DNA of 64,000 nt, taken from contig CM067086.1 of NCBI GenBank assembly GCA_034008185.1, positions 29,781,007 to 29,845,006 on the forward strand. Direction: 5' to 3'. The DNA is from Gorsachius magnificus. Taxonomy: Eukaryota; Chordata; Aves; Pelecaniformes; Ardeidae. Shown one piece after another: positions 15,227 to 27,400 of the stretch; position 1 is the stretch's first letter, and each line of letters opens with the position of its first letter. The notes under the pieces were generated by a model. It was not told where the DNA came from. It saw nothing but the letters and a program-made list of their open reading frames with translations, and made no database searches. A program made the translations under genes and the position numbers.

Positions 15227-18200
15227 GTGGTAAGAAAATATACAGAATATATAAAACAAGTGATGCACAATGCAATTGCTCACCACCCGCTGACCGATGC
15301 CCAGCCCGTCCCGAGCAGCGATCACTCCCCCCGGGCCGCGATCACACAGCCCGAGCTGCGACCACTCTGCCCGCAACCGACCGACCGACTCGACCGACCC
15401 GACTGACTAACCCCCCCGAGCATGACGTTATGTGGTATGGAATAGCTCTTTGGACAGTTTGGGTCCTAGCTGTGCTGTACTCCCAGCTTGTTATGCACCT
15501 GGCCGAGCAGGAGAAGCTCAAAAATGTCCTTGAGCACTCTGAGCACTACTTGGCAACAACCAAAAACATCAGCGTGTTATCAACATTCTTCTAGCACTGA
15601 ATCCAAAACACAGCACTATGCTAGCTTCTGTGAAGAAAATTAACTCTATCCCAGCCGAAACCAGGACATTCCACCCCTTATTCTATACCATTTACGTCAT
15701 GCTTAGGTCCTACCCTTACAATACATTCCAATTAATCACCACCATTTTCTCATCTTTTTGGTACATACACAGATATCATTCCCTTAGTCTATGGACCATC
15801 CCTCTAAAATGTCCATTGGGTTCATCTAGTCCACGGTTTTGGGCTCCATCTGTCGTAACAGTCTTTCAGGGCAGGAGAGATGGGGTCTGGTGTTGGGTTG
15901 TTGCTTGCTGAAGTCAGTTCTGGTTCCATTCGCTGCACTTCCTCAGTTTCTTCAAAATTCATTCTTCATTAATCTGGGCGATCCTTACTGCTATACCATT
16001 GATAGAATATACAGCAATAGTAAAAATGAAGACATACTATATTACACAGCAATTAACATTATATAATTCAGTTCATTGGCTATTTTCACCCAAAATCAAA
16101 TCCCTTTGAGGTACACATCGGACTTCCCCATCCTTCCGCATCACCCACCAAGTAGAGCCAGGTCCTTGAGCAAAAGCAATCCCACGGATGGGTTTGCCTT
16201 TACCTGAGGCAGGAGAAACCCAGACTGTCTTCCCCAGCATATTTTTTACATGCACTACAGGGACTTTATCCCCTTCTACAGTACGTAAGAGGTTTGATTG
16301 GGCAGGGCCAGCTCGGTTGGCAGATCCTCTAGTGTTGACTAACCAGGTGGCTTTTGCTAAATGTGTATCCCAATGTTTGAATGTTCCACCACCCATTGCT
16401 TTCAGTGTAGTTTTTAACAGTCCATTGTATCGTTCAATTTTCCCAGAGGCTGGTGCATGATAGGGGATGTGATAGACCCACTCAATGCCATGCTCTTTGG
16501 CCCATTTGTCTATGAGGCTGTTTCGGAAGTGAGTTCCATTGTCTGACTCAATTCTTTCTGGGGTGCCATGTCGCCACAGGACTTGTTTTTCAAGGCCTAG
16601 GATAGTGTTCCGGGCGGTGGCATGGGGCACGGGATATGTTTCCAGCCATCCGGTGGTCGCTTCCACCATGGTGAGCACATAGCGCTTGCCATGGCGGGTT
16701 TGTGGGAGTGTGATATAATCAATCTGCCAAGCCTCTCCGTATTTGTATTTCAGCCACCGTCCTCCATACCAGAGAGGCTTTAACCGCTTGGCTTGTTTGA
16801 TCGCAGCACATGTTTCACATTCATGGATAACCTGTGCAATAGCGTCCATAGTTAAATCCACCCCTTGATCACGAGCCCATCTATATGTTGCATCTCTTCC
16901 TTGATGGCCTGAGGTGTCATGGGCCCACCGAGCTAGAAATAATTCACCCTTATGTTGCCAGTCCAGATCTACCTGAGCCACTTCAATCTTAGCAGCCTGA
17001 TCTGCCTGCTGGTTGTTGTGATGTTCTTCAGAGGCCCGACTCTTGGGTACATGAGCATCTACATGACGTGCCTTTACAACCAGGTTCTCCACCCGGGAAG
17101 CAATATCTTGCCACAATGCGGCTGCCCAAATGGGTTTGCCTCTGCGCTGCCAGTTGCTCTGCTTCCATTGCTGCAACCATCCCCACAAAGCATTTGCCAC
17201 CATCCATGAGTCAGTATAGAGATAGAGCACTGGCCATTTTTCTCTTTCAGCAATATCTAAAGCCAGCTGGATGGCTTTCACCTCTGCAAATTGACTTGAT
17301 TCACCTTCTCCTTCAGCAGTCTCTGCAACTTGTCTTGTAGGACTCCATACAGCAGCCTTCCACCTCCGATGCTTTCCCACAAGACGACAGGATCCATCAG
17401 TGAACAGAGCATATTGCTTCTCGTTTTCTGGCAACTTATTGTACAGCGGGGCTTCTTCAGCACGCACCACCTCCTCCTCTGGTGATACTCCAAAATCTTT
17501 GCCTTCTGGCCAGTCCGTGATCACTTCCAAGATTCCTGGGCGACTGAGGTTTCCTATTCGAGCCCGTTGTGTAATCAGTGCGACCCACTTACTCCACGTA
17601 GCATCAGTTGCATGATGTGTAGAGGGGACCTTCCCTTTGAACATCCAGCCCAGCACCGGCAGTCGGGGTGCCAGGAGGAGCTGTGCTTCAGTACCAATCA
17701 CTTCGGAAGCAGCTCGAACCCCTTCATATGCTGCTAATATCTCTTTTTCAGTTGGAGTATAGTTGGCTTCAGATCCTCTGTATCCCCGACTCCAAAAGCC
17801 TAGGGGTCGGCCTCGAGTCTCCCCTGGTGCTTTCTGCCAGAGGCTCCAGGTAGGGCCATTCTCCCCAGCTGCGGTGTAGAGCACATTCTTTACATCTTGC
17901 CCGGACCGGACCGGCCCAAGGGCTACTGCATGCACTATCTCCCGTTTAATTTGTTCAAAGGCTTGTCGTTGTTCAGGGCCCCATTTGAAATCGTTCTTCT
18001 TCCGGGTCACTTGGTAGAGAGGGCTTACAATCTGGCTGTAATTTGGAATATGCATTCTCCAAAAACCCACAACGCCCAAGAAAGCTTGTGTTTCCTTTTT
18101 GCTAGTTGGTGGAGACATAGCTGTTATTTTGTTGATCACATCCATTGGAATCTGACGACGTCCATCTTGCCATTTGATTCCTAAGAACTGGATCTCCTGT

Positions 18201-21200
18201 GCAGGTCCTTTGACCTTACTTTGTTTTATGGCAAAACCGGCCTTCAGAAGGATTTGGACTATTTTCTTCCCTTTCTCAAAAACTTCTTCTGCTGTATTGC
18301 CCCACACAATGATGTCATCAATGTACTGCAGGTGTTCTGGAGCCTTACCCTGTTCCAGTGCTGTCTGGATCAGTCCATGGCAAATGGTAGGGCTGTGTTT
18401 CCACCCCTGGGGCAGTCGATTCCAGGTATACTGGATACCCCTCCAAGTGAAAGCAAACTGTGGCCTGCACTCTGCTGCCAAAGGGATTGAAAAGAAAGCA
18501 TTTGCAATATCAATTGTGGCATACCACTTGGCTGCCTTTGACTCCAGTTCGTATTGAAGTTCTAACATGTCCGGCACGGCAGCACTCAGTGGTGGCGTAA
18601 CTTCATTCAGGCCATGATAGTCTACTGTCAGTCTCCACTCTCCATCAGACTTTCTCACTGGCCATATGGGACTGTTAAAGGGTGAGTGAGTCTTGCTGAT
18701 CACTCCTTGGCTCTCCAGTCGACGAATCAGCTTATGGATGGGAATCAGGGAGTCTCGATTGGTGCGATATTGCCGCCTGTGCACTGTTGTGGTGGCAATC
18801 GGCACTTGTTGTTCTTCAACACTCAGCAATCCCACAACCGAAGGGTCCTTTGAGAGACCAGGCAAGGTAGACAGCTGCTTAATTTCTTCTGCCTCCAATG
18901 CAGCTATACCAAAAGCCCAACGGTACCCTTTTGGGTCCTTGAAATACCCTCTCCTGAGGTAGTCTATGCCAAGGATGCACGGAGCATCTGGCCCAGTCAC
19001 AATGCGGTGCTTTTGCCACTCATTCCCGGTTAGGCTCACTTCGGCCTCCAATACAGTCAGCTCTTGAGATCCCCCTGTCACTCCAGAAATACAAATGGAT
19101 TCTGCCCCTATATGGCTTGATGGCATTAGAGTACACTGTGCACCGGTGTCTACTAGAGCTCTATACTTCTGTGGGTCTGACGTGCCAGGCCATCGAATCC
19201 ACACAGTCCAGTAGACCCGGTTGTCCCTTTCCTCCACCTGGCTGGAGGCAGGGCCCCTCTAATTCTGATCACTGTTGCTCATGGTTTGTGTATATGAGTC
19301 AGAAGTTCCTTCATCACAATCAGAATTAAGATCAGCTCTTCTATTCTGTCTGAAAAAATGACAATCTACCCCGTCTTTGGAAATTGGAGCAACAAGTTTC
19401 TTGGAAGAGCCCCCTTTCGTGCTTGTTTTCCTTTGCAACTCGTGTACTCGTGCCTCTAGGGTCGAGGTAGGTTTTCCATCCCATTTCCTCATGTCCTCTC
19501 CATGGTCACGCAGGTAAAACCATAGAGTGCCCCGTGGTGTGTACCCTCGATATTCTTTTCCTTGAGCAGAAGGGCGCTTACTTCTAATGGCTGAGATACT
19601 GGTCTGTACAGGAGAGGTGTAGGGTATACGCTTTTCGAGTCGTTCAACCTTTTGGGACAGTTTCTCCACAGCAGAGACGAGGGAAGAAGAGATACTTTCT
19701 TCGTATTCCCGGAGCTGGCTAGCCATTTCATCCACTGTTGGTCCCCGTCCAGCTTCCCAGTTCATTATTGCCCATGTGTTGGCATATGATGTTGGTGCGC
19801 TCCGTAACAACTTCCGCCACATGGGTCGTGTGCACCGGACACTATCTGGATCTTTAGGCAACTGGTCATTGTCCAGGTCACTATAAATCACTTCCAGGAC
19901 AGCCAATTCCCTCAGGTACTGGATGCCTTTCTCCACGGTGGTCCATTTACCTGGGCGATGTATGACATCTTCCTTGAAGGGATATCTTTCCTTCATGGCT
20001 GACAGTAGTCGCCTCCAGAGGCTGAGGACTTGTGTCCCTTTTCCAATCGCTTTGTCAATGCCGCCTTCCCTAGAAAGGGATCCCAGCTGTTTGGCTTCCT
20101 TACCCTCCAGTTCCAGGCTACTGGCCCCATTATCCCAGCATCGGAGCAACCAGGTGACAAGATGCTCTCCTGCACGACGGCTGAAATCTTTTCTCATATC
20201 TCGCAGCTCACCCAAGGATAGAGACCGTGTAGTTTCTGTCTCATTTATGAGCTCTTCCTCTTCCTCCTCCTTTTGTGATGGCCCTGATTCATCCTCCCTT
20301 TCTAAACGAGTTGACTTTCGCTTCCAAGATTTCTTCTTGTGTATAGGGGCAACTGATACTGGCACAGGTTCGCTCCCTGCTTCAGCTGCAATGCCTGTTG
20401 CTGGGGTTTGAGTAGCTGCAGTGCAGGTTGCAGGGGCTGGAGTACCAGCAGTGCCTGTGCCCACAGCTGGAGTAGCTACAATGGGTGTCACAGGGGTTGA
20501 AGTAGCTGCAGTGCCTGTGTCTGCAGTTGGAGGAGTTACAGTGGGTGTTACTGAGGCTGGAGTAGCAGCAGTGCCTATGCCCACAGCTGGAGTAGCTACA
20601 GTGGGTGTCGCAGGGGTTGGAGTAGCTGCAGTGCCTGTGTCTGCAGTTGGAGGAGCTACAGTGGGTGTCACTGAGATTGGAGTAGCTGCAGGGCCTGCTG
20701 CAGGAATCAGTCTTTGGATGGTATATAATTTACGTAGGAGTCTAACCCTGAGTAAAAGCTGAACTATATTCAGGAGACCTAGCAATAGGGCCATGCTAGT
20801 TGGAACATCCCAAGGATATTCAACATTCTCAAGAACTGTTGTAATTAGCTCAGAGAAAAAGGGGAAGATGGAGTAAGGTGACTCCCCCACAGGCTGGCTC
20901 TCCGAGGATAAAAAGTAAAATGTATAATTATTCATAATTCCCAATAGATGGTTCCCAAAATACAGAGGTGACAGCAATACTGAGTACAAATATGAGCTTA
21001 ATCTGATGATCAATAGTTTTATCATAGCATAAGCCAGTATTACACAGTACAGCAGAACAGTAGCTTTAATCCACTTGCGAAAAGTGACAACCAGCAGCAC
21101 AGGGAGTGCATACAGCAGGTAAGGTGATATATAAAAGAACTCCATGAACAAGGACAGCAACTCTGAGAGCAAATAAAACAACATTGCGATCAGCGACTAT

Positions 21201-21463
21201 TAGACTAATATAACGAATGCTTATCACAAATGCGTTTTAAAAATGTTCAGATCTGTCGTTATCTCAACCCTTCGGGCCCCACGTTGGGCGCCAAAATTGG
21301 ACTGTCGTGGTTTAACCCGGCTGGCAACTAAGCACCACGCAGCCGCTCGCTCACTCCCCCCCCCCCCGCCTCAGTGGGATGGGGGAGAGAATCGGAGAAA
21401 AGGAAAAGAAAAGTAAGACCCGTGGGTTGAGATAGAGACAGTTTAATAAGAGAGAAGAATAAC

Positions 21464-21494
<31 letters not shown>

Positions 21495-24400
21495 GTGGTA
21501 AGAAAATATACAGAATATATAAAACAAGTGATGCACAATGCAATTGCTCACCACCCGCTGACCGATGCCCAGCCCGTCCCGAGCAGCGATCACTCCCCCC
21601 GGGCCGCGATCACACAGCCCGAGCTGCGACCACTCTGCCCGCAACCGACCGACCGACTCGACCGACCCGACTGACTAACCCCCCCGAGCATGACGTTATG
21701 TGGTATGGAATAGCTCTTTGGACAGTTTGGGTCCTAGCTGTGCTGTACTCCCAGCTTGTTATGCACCTGGCCGAGCAGGAGAAGCTCAAAAATGTCCTTG
21801 AGCACTCTGAGCACTACTTGGCAACAACCAAAAACATCAGCGTGTTATCAACATTCTTCTAGCACTGAATCCAAAACACAGCACTATGCTAGCTTCTGTG
21901 AAGAAAATTAACTCTATCCCAGCCGAAACCAGGACAGACAGAAGTGCTTTAAAAAGCTTTGGTCCTTTGAGAAATGCTCTACTTGCCAAGGAACTTTGCC
22001 TGTGATTTTTACGTTGCTTTTTCAGTTAAGGATATTTTTTTATTTGCTTTGTGCAGCTGAATATGTATATTTTTATAGCAGCATAAAAATTATCAAACTC
22101 TGCTTTGTTGAGAGAGCATGTCCAAGCCATTAGATACAATCTGGTAGAGGTGATCTCAATAATCCCTTCTTTTGATTGTTACAGCTCATCATAGCTCAGA
22201 TTGAAGCCAGTGCACTCTGAAAAACCTCTAAGCACATCCCCTGCATGGAATAAAGTAGTCTTGCATCCAGGGTTAAAACCAAATCAGCCTGATGTTCTCT
22301 GTTCTCTACCACTTCCCCATTGACTGCAAAGATCAGGTTCTGAATATTTAGAGAAGACTTAAATGTGTAAGCAGAGGTAACACTTTATTATCAAATTAGG
22401 TTAATCAGTTGGTTTGTGAGCATATTTAGCATTTATGAAATATGAGGGATGCTAACAAAAGCAGAGAAGCTAACCCTCTTTGTGGAGTAGAGTGGTGATT
22501 TTATGGAAAACATGCATTGACTGGTGGTATGAGCGTGTCTTTTTTGAATTGTTCATCTGATAACTAAAGGTTGTGTTGGCTTCACCTGCATCCTTTCCAT
22601 GAGAATATTTGATTTATTTCAAGTACATTACATGCTGAAGTGCTCATGCACAGCCATCAGGCTGTTTTGGCAAGTGCTTTTTGGAGCAGCCATAGTTGCA
22701 ACAGGTAGTAAATTTGTGGTTGTTGCTCTACCTCAGGCAGGTGCCACACAGCGTTTGTGTTGCTTGGGAAGTTTCCATCTGATGGGTTTAGAGGGGCTGG
22801 CAGAACTCCTGGCAGGTACCTATACAGTGGCTTTCTTACAGTGGTGGTTGCACGCCCATCCACAGGACTGGTAGCTGGCAGCTGCCCCTGCAAACGAAGC
22901 ACATGCCAAACGGGGTGTAGAGAGGTCTAGCCTTCAGGCTTACTGAACTTGCCACTGATAAGGGCAAGCACAAAACTTGCCATTTTCTGTACTAAACAAA
23001 GTTCTTTAGCATAACTCTGGGCTCCCTCATTTTCAGGATGCCTAGGTAAGCAAGAGAAAACAGTTTGCAGGTGGTTTTTATTGGTTCAGTCAAGTTAAGG
23101 AGGAAAGGATAGGAGCAAAAGGCATAAAGAAAAATGGTTGGTTTAGAATAGTTGTAAAACACTCAAATGCTGTGATGAGAAGTCACTAACTATTTAAGAT
23201 TGCACCAGTGCTTATTTTTTCACTCGAAATGTAGAAATTTATTACCCAGAGGCTCATTAGTGTGTGCATAGAATTCTGTTTGCTGCATTAGCACAGAGGC
23301 TCTGTTTAGCTCTGTACAACTTCTTCTTCTAGTTCCTCTGTTAACTCTGCTCTCAGTGCACTTACATTCATTCCCTAAGCCACACACACGAAGTTTAATA
23401 TGTGACTTCAGAATAACAAAAGCAGAAGTAGTAGCATATTTCCCAGTAAAAAGCTAATGAAGTCATACTTCACTACTGTGAATATATACCCTATGTCTGA
23501 AAAGTGCATACAGTTGAACTCAGGCCTTTTAATGCTTCCACTGTATTTTAACAACAACATTGAGATGACATTTGAGTGTAATCTTTAAGAGATTGAAATG
23601 TGTTCTACTTTTTGCTTACAAACAAGGTCTTATCCACCAGTTTCCTTAGCTGTATCAGTCAAGCCCCTGCTTACATCTTGCAGTTGTTGCCTGAGCCCTT
23701 ATCCCAAGGGAGAGGCTTTCAGTTATCAATAAGTGCAGCAATGATATGTTTTTCTCTAGATGGTTTGTCAAGACTCTGCTCTACAGGCAAAATTCTGTTC
23801 TCAAATGAGCTCTCAAGGCTGATTAAATTTTTTTTTTTTTTAAAATGAAATAAACGACTGGCTGCCCTTCAGCAACAGCAGAGGGAGTTTGCAGTGCAAA
23901 CAGAGTCTACACGGGGTTGGGGGAAATCCCTTCCCTGCTACAGCAGAACAAGAAGAGACTGGTGCAGCTGGAGCTCTTGCGAAGATACTCCTTAAAAAAG
24001 GCAGAAAGAAACATAAGACGTAAAAAGGTCAAATTCCAGCTGGAAAGGATAGTCAAGAAGCAGAAGTTACTGGAAGCCAAGCGAAACCTAGAGCAGCTGG
24101 AAGCTAGCTGCTGGCTCAGTGAAGAGTGTGTGAAGCAATCCCAAGTCCTAAATGAAAATACTGCTGTACGATCCTCTTTGGGTCACCAATTGCAAAAGAG
24201 AAGGAAGTCATTGGGTTCAAGTCCCTTGCAGCACAGGCAGCATTTGTTCTGTAACCCACATCTGCCCCAGGTACCCAGGTAAGTTAACATCTGCCAATTC
24301 CTCTGCACTTTCAAAGTAATTTAAATTCAAGAGAATTTCAGTGGCCACCTATAATCCAGAATGCCTTTTGATGTATTGAAACAATCCCAAAACTTGCATT

Positions 24401-27400
24401 ATCAGTGAACTTACTGTATATGTCACACTGGAGCTGTTTGTCCTTCTTCCTCAGATCTGTACACTGCATTTCCTGCTTAGCTCTTTAACACACCGTCTTT
24501 TTTATTCCTCTTTCAAAGCCTTTCTGCACTTCTTACCTCTTTGTGAATGCTTTCCGGAATTAGCTTAACTCTTGTCCTTACCTTGTTCAAACTGTTGGTA
24601 AATACTAATTTTTGCATCATTTTATCTTGACTGGCGTCAAACACTTCCTTCAGAATATTTGTATCATTGGGGTGATTCCGGATTGGACTTGCAAGTTGTC
24701 CAGCCTTACTCAAGCTAAATAAACATCTCTACGCAATGCTAAAAAGTTGGGGTGCTAGGGTGTCTATCACAGCCTGGTCCTGGAGGCAGGAAATAGCTAA
24801 ACTCTGCTAAGTGGATTTCTGTGACATAGAACCATCCTTTATTTTTAACTAATGTTTGCAGCTACTTCAGTCTACAGAGACCAAATACCAAGCTATACCA
24901 CAAAGCATCAAGCTATTCCTTTGTATCGCAGAACATATTTCAGGATCTCTAGGGGACTGTATGGTTACTGAGAGAATTTTAATTTTTTTTTTTAATTCTA
25001 GAATTTGCTTTTGAAAGGCATTGAGACTGTTGCTTCGTGTGTCGTTACTCTTAACTACAAGACATTACTGATGTGAAAGTGTTGTTAAGTACATTATTAA
25101 AGCAAGGATTGGGCTTTATTTCTTCTTTATTTCCACAGCTGTTTGTTGAAGAGGGAGACTGTCTCAAAATTATCTACCTCACCAAATACTGATCAATGCT
25201 GTGAAGGCAGTACAACAGGGAGGTTGTCATCTGTGGAATATCATTACAGAAGAGGTAAAGACGTTTCTGGGAGTGATGACCTTACTGATGAAAAAGGGAT
25301 CTCCTTTTCAGTCCAGAGGCAGCTAACTGAAAAACAAAAACCATCTTCATTTGGAAATAAAAAAGGAGCAGAAAAAGACTCTAATGATTCAGCTGTCATG
25401 GCTTATATCAATAAAAATGATCAAAACATTAAAAAGTTGGACAACAAGCCAGGGCAAGCTGGATCTCAAAACCAGACCTCTATAGGCTCCTCTCCTGATC
25501 CTTTTAAGGACAAAGATGAGCCTGAAACCTTTATTACAGGGACAAGAATGACAAAAGCAAAGGTGCTAGGAGATTTAAATCAGCCTGCAAGTAGCAATCT
25601 AAATAGAGCTCAGGTATCCAATAAAAAGACATCAGTGGAGGTCAATGGAAAAGGCCACATGTCTTCTCCAGAAAACTTTCCTAAAGAGATGAAGAAAACA
25701 CTGTATGGAAACCCACCATCAGCACATCTAAACCAAACAGCCAAGAACTGGAAGAGAGAGCCAAACTCAGCCTTGCCTAGTCATGAGAAATCATCAGTGG
25801 AACAGCAACAATTTCTGATGGTGGCAACATCAGTAGGAAATCTCACTAAGGTGAACACACAGGCACCAATCACTTACGTTGAGAAAAAGTGGCACAGTGC
25901 TGAGATGCTAAGTACTGGAGTGTACAAAACAGCCACAGATGTGCTGGGGAATTGGCAAGAGGATGATGAAAATGAGATTTCTGACACTGACAGTTCCTAT
26001 TCTGTAGATTCTCTCTCCTGCGCTTATGCAAAAGCTTTCACAGAGAAACTGAAACAAGAAGATTTTGACAGAAATAAATGTCTCGCCAATCCAGAAGATT
26101 CTGAGAGTGATGACAGTCAAATGTCACAAGACTCTCTGGTAGAAAAGGAAAATAAAGCTAAAAAGCAAAATAAAAGCCGATTTCACAAGTCAGAGGCCCA
26201 CAATGAGTCAGCTAAACTTTACAAAAGCAGAACTGATCACCATACTTCATCTTTGGTGACATCATATGCATCTCGTAGGAGATTGGGAAAGCCTGAAAGA
26301 AGCTTTTCTTTGGACAGCTTAGCTGATGGAGAAGAGATGCCAGCAGAAGATCCAGTAGAAGAATCCAAATCTGATTCATCTGATGAAGTGCCAGCAGAGA
26401 TTTATTGGAAGTTACAAACTCCTAGATCACCAACTATACAGACTGAGGAAGACCATGAGTCCAAGACCTGCAACAGAGATACAGAAGGAACAAATTATGA
26501 TCTGAAGCTGAGCAGTTCCTTTTATTTGGACACTAAACCACAGCCTGCTTTCAGTAATGCTTGCAAGCAGTTGCTGAGGGGGACAAAAGTCTCCTTTGTA
26601 GAACAAGAAGGGTCTCTTGATAGAAGACTCTATTACACAAGTGGAAGTCCTTTGCTTACTACTGATGCTTGGTCTTCCTGTGACTCAAAGGTTGACATCA
26701 GGAGCCCCAGAATAACAGCACCTTCTTCCCATGAAAATTTGGAATTTCAAGAAGCTCGTCTGTGCTCTTTGAGCAAACCAGAGCTTTGGCTGAAGAAAGA
26801 TGATCTAAAGCAGTCAGCTGCTGAAGTTTCTTTTGTTTCTGGCTCTAAGCAGATACACAGCATTACTCATTTATCACATCGTATAAATGAAATTAACACA
26901 GTTTTCTCCTCTGACACATCAGAAGTACCTTTACCTGAAACAACAACTGCAAGCAGAGTTTCTGAGAGCGAATCATTAAATAAGATCCCTAAGGGATGGA
27001 CAAACTCTAATGAAAATTCTTCCTTGGAAACGCAAGATGCAATGTCCTCCTTTGTTAGCTCAGTAGGACCAAGCTCGTCTTTTGTTCCTATTTCAGCAAA
27101 GCATGATTATTATGAACATTCACGGTCAAATCATCCTGAACAAGAACAACCAAATGAGTTAGCTACTTATAGTTCCACCGCTGAATGCCCACAAACATTC
27201 AGCTGTTTGGAAAGCGCCTCCGCTGTGGACTGCTTGTCACTGGTATCTAGGAAAGAGGAGGATTCTCTCCTCACAACTCATCCAGAGCTGCCAAAAGATC
27301 ACAATCTGAAAAAAACACCTTTTATTTCTGTGTTGCCTATGCACATTTTGGAGCAGAGAAATGGATGTGTAGATGCAGATTTAGAAGATGATTTCTTCAG

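Larger units (their letters stand above)
15030..21941 (-). mobile_element. Complete ERVL-like LTR retroelement (provirus)
   Basis: The element runs on the minus strand, antisense to STARD9. Order along its own strand: 5' LTR 21936-21303, primer binding site 21293-21276, gag-position ORF 21184-19259, amber codon, pro-pol ORF to 16073, polypurine tract 15682-15669, 3' LTR 15668-15035. The flanking GACAG at 15030-15034 and 21937-21941 is a 5-bp target duplication. Both LTRs are 634 bp and I find no difference between them on reading. No env ORF is present: only about 390 nt lie between pol and the polypurine tract. The 5-bp duplication, LTR start TGTCCTGG and missing env fit the avian ERVL (class III) group, but the Lys-type primer site is unlike mammalian ERV-L. 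Confidence 0.93.

Noticed and set aside
15060..15376. Tyr- and Leu-run ORFs on the minus strand in both LTRs
   Set aside because: They are produced by the AAT microsatellite in the LTR and read through non-coding U3-R-U5 sequence.
18174..18557. 127-aa plus-strand ORF
   Set aside because: Antisense of the reverse transcriptase region of the provirus; no independent coding evidence.
19923..20411. 162-aa plus-strand ORF
   Set aside because: Antisense of the gag-position ORF.
20450..20689. Regular repeats resembling a CRISPR array
   Set aside because: The 120-bp units are contiguous coding repeats without unique spacers, in a vertebrate genome.
20421..20762. 113-aa plus-strand Val/Gly/Ala-rich ORF with repeats
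   Set aside because: It is the antisense shadow of the tandem repeat in the gag-position ORF; low-complexity repeats keep both strands open.
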